Part shown: positions 26,340-34,978 of the stretch, piece by piece
How positions within the stretch are numbered: the first letter of the stretch is position 1
Layout of the letters: the number at the start of each line of letters is the position of its first letter
Origin: Deferribacteraceae bacterium UBA6793
GTDB lineage: Bacteria > Chrysiogenota > Deferribacteres > Deferribacterales > Geovibrionaceae
Assembly (NCBI GenBank): GCA_002452405.1
Contig: DKFP01000007.1
Coordinates: 1-64,000 of the forward strand
Reading direction: 5' to 3'
Length of the DNA stretch: 64,000 nucleotides
Translations under genes and position numbers: made by a program
The notes under the pieces: model-generated
The model's input: the letters and a program-made list of their open reading frames with translations, nothing else
Databases searched by the model: none
What the model was told of the DNA's origin: nothing

Positions 26340-27152
26340 ATGGCCATATCAGCAGTTGGCAGAGGTCACGTAAATATTCGCCAGGCATGTGAAGCATTTG
26401 GAATAAGCGAAGGATGCTATAGATATTCTCCGAAACTTTCGGAGGAAAATGAAATTATCGCCGACTGGCTTGTTCGTCAGACACATAACAATAGGAACTG
26501 GGGATTTGGAATTTGTTTTTACCATCTCTGTAACGTAAAAGGCTTTAGTTGGAATCACAAGCGAGTCTACCGTATATACTGTGAACTTGAGCTTAATATG
26601 CGGATAAAGCCTCGTAAAAGGATTCAGCGAGAAAAAACCGAACCGTTATCACAGCCAGCTACTATAAATAAAGTATGGTCTATAGATTTCATGCATGATC
26701 AGCTAGGAGACGGGCGCAGTGTCAGACTGTTCAATGTCCTTGATGACTTTAACAGAGAAGGCTTAGATATCGAAGTGGATTTATCTTTGCCTACAGAGCG
26801 GGTTGTTCGTTCTTTGAATCATATAATAGAGTGGCGAGGTAAACCGGAGACAATCCGGTGTGACAATGGACCTGAATTCTTAGGCGCAGAGTTCGTGTCT
26901 TGGGCTGAAGATGCTGGAGTTGAAATTATGTATATCCAGCCTGGTAAACATAATCAGAATGCCTATATCGAGAGATTTAACAGAACGTATCGTACTGAAG
27001 TTCTTGATCTGTATTTGTTTGATAATTTAGAAGAGGTAAGGGAAATCACATACTGGTGGATGATTGAGTACAACGAAGAGCGTCCGCACGATGCTCTTGA
27101 CGGCATGACACCGATAGAATATATGATGAAAAAGCGGGAAACTCTAGTTTAG
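26340..27152 (+). CDS. IS3-family orfB, DDE transposase catalytic subunit
   Basis: A 270-residue integrase-core (rve) protein. It has an HTH_21-like N-terminal part ([20 protein letters not shown]) and the DDE catalytic residues: the first aspartate in [10 protein letters not shown], the second in [12 protein letters not shown], and the glutamate in [14 protein letters not shown]-terminal [18 protein letters not shown] completes the IS3 pattern. The frame is open upstream to the slippery site at 26307-26313, from which it is normally translated by -1 frameshifting. The ATG at 26340 is simply the first internal start. The reading frame is intact but the fused transposase is blocked by the orfA nonsense codon. 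Confidence 0.88.
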   Translation: MAISAVGRGHVNIRQACEAFGISEGCYRYSPKLSEENEIIADWLVRQTHNNRNWGFGICFYHLCNVKGFSWNHKRVYRIYCELELNMRIKPRKRIQREKTEPLSQPATINKVWSIDFMHDQLGDGRSVRLFNVLDDFNREGLDIEVDLSLPTERVVRSLNHIIEWRGKPETIRCDNGPEFLGAEFVSWAEDAGVEIMYIQPGKHNQNAYIERFNRTYRTEVLDLYLFDNLEEVREITYWWMIEYNEERPHDALDGMTPIEYMMKKRETLV

Positions 27153-27198
27153 AACTGTCAACCAGCAGGGGAAGCTTACGAGAGAGCATGCCACACGC

Positions 27199-27306
27199 TG
27201 GTTATGGACATACAACAATGAGAGACCCAATACTGCTATCGGTGGCATAACACCGATTCAGAGACTTAAAAATATGGGAATAAATTCTACAGTAAATTAC
27301 TGTTAA
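27199..27306 (+). pseudogene. C-terminal fragment of a second IS3-family transposase
   Basis: Thirty-five codons ending at TAA 27304-27306 read WLWTYNNERPNTAIGGITPI followed by QRLKNMG and a short tail. This is the extreme C-terminus of an OrfB from a different IS3-family element than the one at 25981-27171. It is followed by GGGATGATTACC (27311-27322), which mirrors the GGTAATC terminus and so looks like that element's own right end. The fragment directly abuts the truncated right end of the first IS. Confidence 0.75.
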
Positions 27307-27324
27307 AAATGGGATGATTACCGT

Positions 27325-28620
27325 TTAGCGTCCTTTTCTGAACAGAACTATTAAAATCGTTCTCAGGACGATGATCATATCAAGATATAAAGAATAGTTC
27401 TTTATATAGTAAAGGTCGTATTTCAGCTTCATTTTAGAATCTTCAACACTTGCGCCGTAGCCATAGTTTACTTGAGCCCAGCCGGAGAGTCCCGGCTTAA
27501 CAAGATATCTCAGCATATAATACGGTATTTCTTTGGCAAGTTCTTTATCAAATTCCGGTCTTTCTGGTCTGGGACCTATGAAGCTCATATCGCCTTTAAG
27601 AACATTATAAATCTGCGGAATTTCATCAATTCTTGTTTTACGTAGAAAATTTCCCACCTGAGTTATACGTTTATCATTTTTTGATGCCCATTTTGCACCA
27701 TCTTTTTCAGCATCCTGCCGCATTGTACGCAGCTTATAAATCGTGAACGGTTTTCCGTCCTTTCCTGAACGGGTCTGTGAAAAGATAATCGGTCCTTTGG
27801 AATCCAGTTTGATAGCTATCGCTGCAATAAGAGTCAGAGGGGATGAAAGTATAAGTCCTAATATTGAGAGGATTATATCTGAAACCCTTTTCAGTCTTGT
27901 GTAGTTGCTTTGAAAGATGTTGTCGAAACCTCTTGAAAGTATCAACCATTCGTCATTTATGTTTTCCACCGGGATTCTGTTCATGTAGATCTCACTGAAA
28001 TCAGCATAAGTATGGATTAGATGCCCGGCTATTTTAAGTTCCAGGATAATTTTCTGTTCTTCTTCGTTATAGTGTGACAGTTTACTGATGAGAATTATAT
28101 TGTTTTCGCTATTTTGATTTTTGACAATGTTGCATATATGCTCAGCGTTTGTTGCTCCCTGATATATCCAGTTATTAAGTTTTGCAGTTTTTTCTGCTAT
28201 AAGGTTTTCAAGTTCAACACTGTGCTCATTTTTTACAACGTAAATATATCTTACAGTATTACGGAGCATTTTTCTTATGATGACAGCCCTGAGATACAAA
28301 TAGACCAGAAAAGTTGCGTCAAGTGAAAAGAGACCGAATCTCTGAATGTTCACCGTATTGAAGAATGAATATTGAACAAGGATTATGATTATGCTGTATG
28401 ACAACAGAAAACTCATACATGACAAAAAAAATCTCGTTTTCCCTCGTATGTTGTCGTTGTAAAAATCAAGAATATTTAATAAAACAATAAAAATAATCAG
28501 CCCTGTTACAAAATGTACCGGACTGTCAGTAAAAAAATTATTCAGAATAGCTATTAATATAAAAAAAATAATATCAAGTAAAGGAAGAAAAAAAGATATT
28601 TTTTGTCTGTCTGATAACAT
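27325..28620 (-). CDS. Undecaprenyl-phosphate sugar-1-phosphate transferase (WbaP/WcaJ-type initiating enzyme)
   Basis: A 431-residue polyprenyl glycosylphosphotransferase. The N-terminal half has four hydrophobic segments and a CoA-binding-like domain; the C-terminal half is the bacterial sugar transferase domain. Its landmarks are KRVSDIILSILGLILSSPLT (re-entrant helix), SQTRSGKDGKPFTIYKLRTM, IDEIPQIYNVLKGDMSFIGP, and RPERPEFDKELAKEIPYY. It transfers a sugar phosphate (often glucose- or galactose-1-phosphate) to undecaprenyl phosphate to start each repeat unit. It points against the other polymer genes and its stop lies 3 bases beyond the IS fragment. The upstream gap carries two palindromes that may regulate it. 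Confidence 0.93.
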   Translation of the reverse strand: MLSDRQKISFFLPLLDIIFFILIAILNNFFTDSPVHFVTGLIIFIVLLNILDFYNDNIRGKTRFFLSCMSFLLSYSIIIILVQYSFFNTVNIQRFGLFSLDATFLVYLYLRAVIIRKMLRNTVRYIYVVKNEHSVELENLIAEKTAKLNNWIYQGATNAEHICNIVKNQNSENNIILISKLSHYNEEEQKIILELKIAGHLIHTYADFSEIYMNRIPVENINDEWLILSRGFDNIFQSNYTRLKRVSDIILSILGLILSSPLTLIAAIAIKLDSKGPIIFSQTRSGKDGKPFTIYKLRTMRQDAEKDGAKWASKNDKRITQVGNFLRKTRIDEIPQIYNVLKGDMSFIGPRPERPEFDKELAKEIPYYMLRYLVKPGLSGWAQVNYGYGASVEDSKMKLKYDLYYIKNYSLYLDMIIVLRTILIVLFRKGR

Positions 28621-28689
28621 AATTTAAATTGCCCTGATTGTTTATTTTCTTGCTAAGTTATGTACACATGGAATATCTCAATAATATCA

Positions 28690-28743
28690 TATGGATCCCA
28701 TAAATGGTAGTGACAAAATTCCAATATGGTATAAATACCATAT
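28690..28743. promoter_or_regulatory. Pair of related palindromes, candidate operator
   Basis: TATGGATCCCATA (28690-28702) and ATATGGTATAAATACCATAT (28724-28743, perfect nine-base arms) share TATGG/CCATA half-sites. They lie in the 243-base space between the divergent WbaP-type gene and the Gfo/Idh/MocA gene. A dimeric regulator binding both, or control of the phosphotransferase, is inferred. The rest of this gap is AT-rich with no other feature I can name. Confidence 0.55.
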
Positions 28744-28863
28744 AAAGTTTTGTTAAACATCGAGTAGTTGTTTTATTCCATTGGTTCATAATAATGTAAA
28801 AACAGGTGATTTGAAATCAAATCGGTAGTATAAGCGACTATACAAACAGACATGGGGTAAATA

Positions 28864-29811
28864 ATGGACGGAAATAAAATCAAAATAGGGCTTCTGGGAA
28901 TAGGCAGGATGGGACAGAACCATCTGCGCAATATTATGCTTTTAAAGGATGCCGAATTGGCATTTATTTACGACGTTGATAAAGAGGCGTGTGCGAAACT
29001 GTCGGCGCAATACGGCGCGAAAGTGTCCGAAGATCTTGATGCGGATATGAAAGCGGTGGACGGCGTTGTTATCGTTACGCCCACGTTCACTCATTTCGAT
29101 TACATAAAGCGAGCTGCGGAGTGCGTTAAAAACATATTCGTTGAAAAACCCCTCACTGACAGCGCAGAGACTGCAAAAGCAGTTGTTAAACTGGCGGAAG
29201 AGAAAGGGCTGAACATTCAGGTGGGCTTCATCGAAAGATACAACCCAGCGGTGGCGACGCTTAAATCTGTTATGCAGAACAGTGAAAGCATCATCTGCAC
29301 AGAGTTCAATCGTTCGAACAAGGTCGCCAGCGGGCGTATCACAGATGTGGACGTTGTTATCGACCTTATGATACACGATATTGACCTTGCGCTCGGGCTT
29401 AACGGAAACGCGGTAAGGGTGACGGCTCACGGGCACCAGAAGAATAACGTTATAGAATATGCGCGCGCGCTTGTGACTCATGAAAACGGCAGAGTATCGG
29501 ATATCACCGCAAGCCGTATTACAGAGAAGCACATCCGCCAAATAAACGTTGCGTGCGAGGACATGTTCATCGACTGTAACCTGCTGGTGCGCGAGGTAAA
29601 AGTTCATCGCCCTGCGGAACAGAACCTGAGCGGTGCGGTGCTGACGGCAAAAGATGAGGCTGTGGAGGTCAAACTCTACGACGCTCTTCAGGCGGAGCTT
29701 TCGGATTTTCTGAAACTTTGCAGAGGGGAGAAGACGCAGGCTTCGGATGTGTATGCAGGTCTTGCATCACTTGAGATAGCGGAAGAGATAAGAAAGCAGA
29801 TAAAAGACTGA
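28864..29811 (+). CDS. Gfo/Idh/MocA-family nucleotide-sugar dehydrogenase
   Basis: A 315-residue NAD(P)-dependent oxidoreductase. The dinucleotide loop is IGLLGIGRMGQNHL at residues 8-21. The EKPLTDSAETAKAVV motif (catalytic lysine region) lies near 95 and VGFIERYNPAV near 122. A DLMIHDIDLAL segment with the conserved HDxD lies near 172. WbpB/WlbA-type enzymes of this family oxidise C3 of UDP-GlcNAc(A) so that an aminotransferase can act. The DegT-type aminotransferase encoded convergently next door fits such a pair. The rest of a UDP-diacetamido-mannuronic-type pathway (C6 dehydrogenase, acetyltransferase, epimerase) is not in this window. Its stop runs into a shared terminator. Confidence 0.85.
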   Translation: MDGNKIKIGLLGIGRMGQNHLRNIMLLKDAELAFIYDVDKEACAKLSAQYGAKVSEDLDADMKAVDGVVIVTPTFTHFDYIKRAAECVKNIFVEKPLTDSAETAKAVVKLAEEKGLNIQVGFIERYNPAVATLKSVMQNSESIICTEFNRSNKVASGRITDVDVVIDLMIHDIDLALGLNGNAVRVTAHGHQKNNVIEYARALVTHENGRVSDITASRITEKHIRQINVACEDMFIDCNLLVREVKVHRPAEQNLSGAVLTAKDEAVEVKLYDALQAELSDFLKLCRGEKTQASDVYAGLASLEIAEEIRKQIKD

Positions 29812-29817
29812 AACAGA

Positions 29818-29848
29818 AAAGGCGGGGTGATGAACCCCGCCTTTGTTT
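29818..29848. terminator. Bidirectional terminator between convergent genes
   Basis: AAAAGGCGGGG (29817-29827) and CCCCGCCTTTGTTTT (29834-29848) form a strong stem with A-run on one side and T-run on the other. It can terminate both the dehydrogenase gene and the convergent aminotransferase gene, whose stop codon lies at its edge. Confidence 0.93.
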
Positions 29849-30933
29849 TATGCGTTTACGGTTTCGATGACGAATTTCTGTTCTTCATCTTTCAGGAAAG
29901 CGGACATTGGCAGCGCCATGATGTCTTTTGACACGGTTTCCGTCACGGGGAAGTCTCCCTGTTTGTAACCAAGGTATTTGAACACGTTTTGCAGGTGCAA
30001 CGGGATCGGATAGTAAACCGCTGTGGGAACGCCTGCGTCTCCGCATTTCTTTATCATCGCGTCGCGATCTTTAACTCTGATGCAGTATTGCGCCCACACG
30101 GAAATGCAGTCTTTTGCAACGAATGGCACTACAACGTTTTTAAGACCGTCTGCGTAGCGTTTTGCAACAGCCTGTCTCACTTCTATCTCTTCTTTGTAAT
30201 ATTTCAGCTTAACGTTCAGCACGCCCGCCTGGACGGCATCCAGCCTGCCGTTGATACCGACATGGCTGTGGACATAACGCTCTGTTTGTCCATGGTTGAG
30301 CAGTATGCGCATTTTTTCGTTCAGAGCGTCGCTGTTTGTGAAGATAGCGCCGCCGTCGCCGTAGCAGCCAAGTGGTTTTGCGGGGAAGAAAGACGTACAG
30401 CCTATTTCGGACATTCCAGAAGAGCGCTTGCCTTTATAAAGTGCGCCGAAGCTCTGTGCGCCGTCTTCGATAACTGGGATGTTGTGTTTCTTTGCAATGG
30501 CGTTTATGGCATCCATGTCGGGTGTCTGTCCGAAGATGGACACAGGCATGATGGCTTTTGTTTTGGGGGTGATAGCAGCTTCTATTTTAGCGGGGTCAAT
30601 GTTGTATGTTTTTTCGTCTATATCAACAAAAACTGGTGTTGCACCGACGAAAGCAATCATTTCCGCAGTGGCTATGAACGTGAAGGGAGAAGTGATTACC
30701 TCGTCGCCCGCCTTGATGTCGTATGCCATGAGGGCAAGGAGGAGTGCGTCGGTACCGCTGCTGCACGCGATGGCATGTTTAACGCCTGTGAATTCGGCGA
30801 GGTTTTTTTCCAGTTCCGCCACTTTGGGTCCGAGGATGTATGCGGATGTATCCAGAACCTGATGAATCTGGGTGTCGATCTCATCCTTATATTTCCTGTA
30901 CTGAGCCTGCAAATCGATAAAATTCATTTTCAT
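29848..30933 (-). CDS. DegT/DnrJ/EryC1/StrS-family sugar aminotransferase
   Basis: A 361-residue PLP enzyme. It has the family start NFIDLQAQYRKYKDEID, SSGTDALLLAL for phosphate binding near residue 60, VIEDGAQSFGA near 155 with the aspartate that contacts the pyridine nitrogen, and the Schiff-base lysine K186 in SFFPAKPLGCYGDGGAI. It aminates a 3-keto or 4-keto nucleotide sugar. Sequence is closest in feel to WbpE-type 3-aminotransferases, matching the WbpB-like dehydrogenase beside it. The ATG at 30933 has GAAGGTG upstream; a second ATG follows two codons on. It is divergent from gmd. Confidence 0.9.
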   Translation of the reverse strand: MKMNFIDLQAQYRKYKDEIDTQIHQVLDTSAYILGPKVAELEKNLAEFTGVKHAIACSSGTDALLLALMAYDIKAGDEVITSPFTFIATAEMIAFVGATPVFVDIDEKTYNIDPAKIEAAITPKTKAIMPVSIFGQTPDMDAINAIAKKHNIPVIEDGAQSFGALYKGKRSSGMSEIGCTSFFPAKPLGCYGDGGAIFTNSDALNEKMRILLNHGQTERYVHSHVGINGRLDAVQAGVLNVKLKYYKEEIEVRQAVAKRYADGLKNVVVPFVAKDCISVWAQYCIRVKDRDAMIKKCGDAGVPTAVYYPIPLHLQNVFKYLGYKQGDFPVTETVSKDIMALPMSAFLKDEEQKFVIETVNA

Positions 30934-31117
30934 TTTTTCACCTTCGGTTGGTTTGAAAGCGTACTTTCATCAACAGATATACTAATACTTCTGTATGAAA
31001 AGACAACAGAAAATCCCTTTAGTTCTGTGGGGGCGATGTGTTAAAGAGCTGTTGAAAAGGCGCAGAATTTAACGTACAATCAAAGACCTGTAGTTTTTAT
31101 ATTATTTGTGGGGACAT

Positions 31118-32152
31118 ATGAAAAAGGCTGTTATAACCGGCATTACCGGGCAGGATGGGGCGTATCTTGCGGAGCATCTTATAAACAAGGGATACGAGGT
31201 ATGCGGAACATACAGAAGGACTTCTTCGGTAAATTTCTGGCGTCTGGAGGAGCTTGGGATACTCAGGCATCCGTCGCTGAAACTTGTGGAATATGACCTG
31301 ACCGACCAGCCGAACAACATCCGCATGGTTGCTGCGGAAAAGCCGGACGAGATATATAACCTCGCAGCGCAGAGCTTTGTGGGCGTATCTTTCGAACAGC
31401 CCGTAACAACCTCTCAGATAACCGGTCTGGGGGCACTCCATCTTCTTGAAGCAGTGCGCATTGTCAACCCTGAAATAAAGTTTTATCAGGCTTCTTCTTC
31501 CGAGATGTTCGGACTGGTTCAGGAGATACCCCAGTCTGAAAGCACACCCTTTTATCCCAGAAGCCCATATGCAATAGCAAAGCTGTACGCTCACTGGATG
31601 ACGGTGAACTACCGCGAGGCTTACGGTATATTCGGTAGCAGCGGGATCCTGTTTAATCACGAATCCCCTCTGCGCGGTCTTGAGTTTGTCACAAGGAAGA
31701 TAACCGATGCGGTTGCAAAGATAATAAGCGGAAAGGTTGAGTCTGTGAGCCTTGGTAATCTCGATGCCAAGCGGGACTGGGGATATGCGAAAGACTACGT
31801 TGACGGCATGTGGCGTATGCTTCAGGCAGAGCAGCCGGATACGTTTGTGCTTGCCACAAACCGTACTGTGACAGTGAGAGACTTCGTAAAAATGGCGTTT
31901 GCCGTTGTGGGGCGCAATATAGAATTTGAGGGTGCCGGAGCCGAAGAGGTAGGTATTGACACAGCGACCGGAAAGACCGTTGTGCGTGTGGACCCTAAGT
32001 ATTACAGACCGACAGAGGTTGAACTGCTTATAGGTAACCCTGAAAAAGCGAAAAAACTATTGGGCTGGCAGTCCGAAACCACTTTGGAAGCGCTCTGCGC
32101 AATGATGGTACAGGCGGACATAAAAAGAAACGAATCCGGTTTCTGTTTCTGA
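31118..32152 (+). CDS. gmd: GDP-mannose 4,6-dehydratase
   Basis: A 344-residue extended SDR converting GDP-mannose to GDP-4-keto-6-deoxymannose. Diagnostic pieces are [20 protein letters not shown] at the N-terminus, [26 protein letters not shown] near 85, [12 protein letters not shown] with the catalytic Tyr-Lys near 150, and [17 protein letters not shown], the strongly conserved Gmd segment. I use the ATG at 31118 with GTGGGGA upstream. No GDP-fucose synthase or GDP-rhamnose reductase gene is in the window, so the end product is unknown. The next gene, manC, supplies GDP-mannose. Confidence 0.94.
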   Translation: MKKAVITGITGQDGAYLAEHLINKGYEVCGTYRRTSSVNFWRLEELGILRHPSLKLVEYDLTDQPNNIRMVAAEKPDEIYNLAAQSFVGVSFEQPVTTSQITGLGALHLLEAVRIVNPEIKFYQASSSEMFGLVQEIPQSESTPFYPRSPYAIAKLYAHWMTVNYREAYGIFGSSGILFNHESPLRGLEFVTRKITDAVAKIISGKVESVSLGNLDAKRDWGYAKDYVDGMWRMLQAEQPDTFVLATNRTVTVRDFVKMAFAVVGRNIEFEGAGAEEVGIDTATGKTVVRVDPKYYRPTEVELLIGNPEKAKKLLGWQSETTLEALCAMMVQADIKRNESGFCF

Positions 32153-32173
32153 AAACAGGACAGAGGTAGGTTA

Positions 32174-33514
32174 ATGATAAATCTTGTTATATGCGGTGGA
32201 TCCGGAACGAGGCTGTGGCCTTTAAGCCGTAACCTCATGCCCAAACAGTTCGCTAAACTTATTAATAATAAATCTCTTTTCCAGCTTGTTCTGGAGCGCA
32301 ACAGCGCATTCTGTAATGATTTCTATATCATATCCAACGTTGACCACTTTTTTCTTGCTCACGATCAGATGGATGCGTCCGGTCTGAACAAGAGAACCAT
32401 CAAGGATACCAGATACATGCTGGAGCCAGTGGGCAGAAACACAGCGCCTGCGATAGCTCTCGCCTGTCTGACCCTTAAAGATGACGACATGGTGCTGGTT
32501 TCCCCCAGTGACCATCTCATAAAGAATCACGACGCATATGAAAAGGCGGTTGCGAGGGCCGCAGAGCTTGCAGAAGATGGAAATATAGTTGTTTTCGGTG
32601 TTAAGCCTACCCATGTTGAGACCGGTTACGGGTATATTGAGGTTGACGGCGAAGATGTGATAAGTTTCACTGAGAAGCCCGACGCCAAAACGGCGGAAGA
32701 CTATCTGGAAAACGGAACTTATTACTGGAACAGCGGAATGTTCTGTTTTAAAGCGGGCAGATTTCTGGAGGAGCTTCAGAAATACGCACCGGAAATATAC
32801 GACGGCTGCAAGGCTGCGCTTGAAAACACGGCAAATTCTCAGTATATACGCATCGGGCTGGAGGATATGCTGAAAATCCCTGAGGACAGCATTGACTATT
32901 CAGTGATAGAGAAATGCAATTGCCTTAAAGTGGTTCTCAGCGACCTTGGGTGGAGCGATGTCGGCAGCTTCGATTCGCTTTCGACGGAGCTGATAAACGA
33001 CGAAAACAACAATCTTATCATATCGAACAAGTACGTTGCCACCATCGATGTGCAGGACACAATAGTCGTCGATACGGACGATGCGCTTCTCATATGTAAA
33101 AAAGGTTCCAGCCAGAAAGTTAAAGATGTTGTACAGAAGATAAAACGCGACAAACCGGAGCTTGCGAACATCCATATGACCGCATACCGCCCTTGGGGCA
33201 CCTACACGGTTTTGGAGAATACGTACGGCTATAAGATAAAGAGAATTGAGGTCAAGCCGGGTAAAAAACTCAGTCTTCAAAGGCACATGCACCGCAGCGA
33301 ACACTGGATAGTGGTCAGCGGAACGGCCACCGTTACTGTTGGAGACAAGACCACCATGGTGCGTCCGAACGAATCAACCTATATCAAGATGGGAGAGCTG
33401 CACAGACTTGCTAACGAAGGCAAGATACCGCTAATAGTTATCGAGGCGCAGGTCGGCGAGTACACCGGAGAGGACGATATCATCCGTTCAGAGGACGATT
33501 ACGACAGGGGTTAA
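32174..33514 (+). CDS. manC: Mannose-1-phosphate guanylyltransferase / mannose-6-phosphate isomerase
   Basis: A 446-residue bifunctional enzyme. Residues 1-270 form the nucleotidyltransferase with GGSGTRLWPLSRNLMPKQF, VSPSDHLI, and VFGVKPTHVETGYGYIE. Residues about 330-446 form the cupin isomerase domain with RPWGTYTVLENTYGYKIKRI, then KPGKKLSLQRHMHRSEHWIV. It makes mannose-6-phosphate from fructose-6-phosphate and GDP-mannose from mannose-1-phosphate. Phosphomannomutase, needed in between, is not in the window. It follows gmd by 21 bases. Its last 4 bases overlap the convergent epimerase gene, with no terminator between. Confidence 0.94.
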   Translation: MINLVICGGSGTRLWPLSRNLMPKQFAKLINNKSLFQLVLERNSAFCNDFYIISNVDHFFLAHDQMDASGLNKRTIKDTRYMLEPVGRNTAPAIALACLTLKDDDMVLVSPSDHLIKNHDAYEKAVARAAELAEDGNIVVFGVKPTHVETGYGYIEVDGEDVISFTEKPDAKTAEDYLENGTYYWNSGMFCFKAGRFLEELQKYAPEIYDGCKAALENTANSQYIRIGLEDMLKIPEDSIDYSVIEKCNCLKVVLSDLGWSDVGSFDSLSTELINDENNNLIISNKYVATIDVQDTIVVDTDDALLICKKGSSQKVKDVVQKIKRDKPELANIHMTAYRPWGTYTVLENTYGYKIKRIEVKPGKKLSLQRHMHRSEHWIVVSGTATVTVGDKTTMVRPNESTYIKMGELHRLANEGKIPLIVIEAQVGEYTGEDDIIRSEDDYDRG

Positions 33515-34563
33515 AGCCCGTAATACTCCCTGTACCATTTTGCGAAACGTTCAATGCCTTCGCTCAGAGGTGTTTTCGGACTGTATCCGTGGTCGCGGAT
33601 AAGGTCGTCAACGTCGGCATAGGTCTTGTGAACGTCGCCGGGTTGCATGGGCATCATATTTTTCTGTGCTGTCATTCCCAGAGCCTTTTCAAGCATTTCT
33701 ATCATATCCATCAGTTTGGCGGGGTTATTGTTGCCGATGTTGTATACTTTGTACGGCACGTCGGACGAATCCGGCGACGGATTGCCGCTGTCCCAATTGG
33801 GGTTGGGTTTCTGATCTGCATAGATGACCTTGCACACGCCTTCTACGATGTCGTCTATATATGTGAAATCTCTCTCCATATCTCCGAAGTTATAGATATC
33901 GATCGGTTTTCCGGATCGCATTAATTCCGCGAATTTATACATTGCCATATCGGGTCTGCCCCATGGACCGTATACGGTGAAGAAGCGTAGCCCTGTGGTC
34001 GGTAGTTTATAAAGGTGACTGTATGTGTGAGCCATGAGTTCGTTTGCTTTTTTCGTAGCAGCATAGAGACTCACGGGGTGGTCTGCTCCGTGGTGTGTAG
34101 AGAATGGCTGCGCTGTGTTTTTTCCATAGACAGATGAGCTGGATGCGTATATGAGGTGCTGAACGTTGAAGTTGCGGCATCCTTCCAGAACATTGATGAA
34201 GCCGACGATGTTGGAGTCTATGTAGGCGTAGGGGTTTTCGATGCTGTAGCGTACTCCCGCCTGTGCGGCGAGGTTGCAAACCTTGTCGAACTTATGCTCT
34301 GCCATCAGCTTGTGAAGGTTTTCCCTGTCTTCGAGGTTCATTTGAACAAAGCTGTATCCTTGCAGTGTTTCGGAAGGCGCAAGTCTGCCGTACTGAATAT
34401 TTTCTCTGCGTATGCCGTCCTGCGCCAGTCTGTCATATTTCAGACTTATCTGATAATAATCGTTTATGCTGTCAAGCCCGACGACCTCGTGTCCGGCGGC
34501 AATGAGCTGCTTAACTGTATAAAAGCCGATAAATCCGGCGGTTCCGGTGAGCAGAATCTTCAT
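33511..34563 (-). CDS. UDP-glucuronate 4-epimerase-like SDR
   Basis: A 350-residue extended SDR like LspL/CapI/WcvA epimerases. It has GTAGFIGFYTVKQLIAAGHE, then GLDSINDYYQISLKYDRL (the 'DxxNxYYDxxLK' family mark), NLAAQAGVRYSIENPYAYID, and SLYAATKKANELMAHTYSHL with the catalytic Tyr-Lys. FFTVYGPWGRPDMA finishes the pattern. It would interconvert UDP-GlcA and UDP-GalA. UDP-glucose dehydrogenase is not encoded here. It is the last obvious sugar-nucleotide gene of the locus and is transcribed against manC. Confidence 0.9.
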   Translation of the reverse strand: MKILLTGTAGFIGFYTVKQLIAAGHEVVGLDSINDYYQISLKYDRLAQDGIRRENIQYGRLAPSETLQGYSFVQMNLEDRENLHKLMAEHKFDKVCNLAAQAGVRYSIENPYAYIDSNIVGFINVLEGCRNFNVQHLIYASSSSVYGKNTAQPFSTHHGADHPVSLYAATKKANELMAHTYSHLYKLPTTGLRFFTVYGPWGRPDMAMYKFAELMRSGKPIDIYNFGDMERDFTYIDDIVEGVCKVIYADQKPNPNWDSGNPSPDSSDVPYKVYNIGNNNPAKLMDMIEMLEKALGMTAQKNMMPMQPGDVHKTYADVDDLIRDHGYSPKTPLSEGIERFAKWYREYYGL

Positions 34564-34627
34564 TTCAAACCCTCTTAATATTCATAATCCGATATTATTT
34601 GATAATGCGCTTTTTGTATAGCCGTTT

Positions 34628-34978
34628 ATGCTGTATGATGCAAAAATGAACAGATTCAGAGTGTTATTCTACAGTCTTCTGGCGGTAATAACATGGCTTG
34701 CGGTGACTCCGCTCCATGTTCCGCAGGTGAACCCTGACTGGGGAGATAAGGTGAACCATGCGGCAGCGTTCGCCGTATTGTTTGTTGCCGGATATAAGGC
34801 TTATCACAGTGCATTCCGTTTGTGGGTATGGCTTGTTGCTTATGGCATGTTCATTGAGGTTTTGCAGAGCTTTCTGCCATTCCGTTTCGCATCGGCAGAG
34901 GACGTTGTTGCTGACGTTGCGGGCATAGCGCTTGGTCAACTCGTTGTAACAGCTTTAAGACGGTACGGAAAAGTTTAG
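34628..34978 (+). CDS. VanZ-like small membrane protein
   Basis: A 116-residue protein with three or four hydrophobic segments. The motif DKVNHAAAFAVLFV near residue 40, the glutamate in GMFIEVLQSFLPFR near 77 and SAEDVVADVAGIALG are the VanZ-like family pattern, with D-K-x-x-H in the first loop. The family name comes from a teicoplanin-resistance protein, but the chromosomal members have no settled function and envelope roles are suspected. An alternative ATG lies at 34646. The end overlaps the convergent AAA ATPase gene by 4 bases. Confidence 0.8.
   Translation: MLYDAKMNRFRVLFYSLLAVITWLAVTPLHVPQVNPDWGDKVNHAAAFAVLFVAGYKAYHSAFRLWVWLVAYGMFIEVLQSFLPFRFASAEDVVADVAGIALGQLVVTALRRYGKV

Larger units (their letters stand above)
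25981..27171 (+). mobile_element. Decayed IS3-family (IS407-type) insertion sequence
   Basis: The left end reads GGTAATCCCCCCT, the usual terminus of this IS group. A leader with a TATACT box (26029-26034) and GGAGGA site leads to orfA and orfB. At the right, the sequence CCAGCAGGGG at 27162-27171 should run on into GGATTACC but is interrupted by another IS fragment, so the right terminal repeat is lost. A nonsense codon in orfA is a second defect. No target duplication is visible. The element is therefore probably immobile. Confidence 0.8.

Noticed and set aside
29989..31044. Long plus-strand open frame opposite the aminotransferase gene
   Set aside because: It is antisense to a strongly conserved DegT-family gene and its composition (Cys/His/Phe-rich) is that of a shadow frame.
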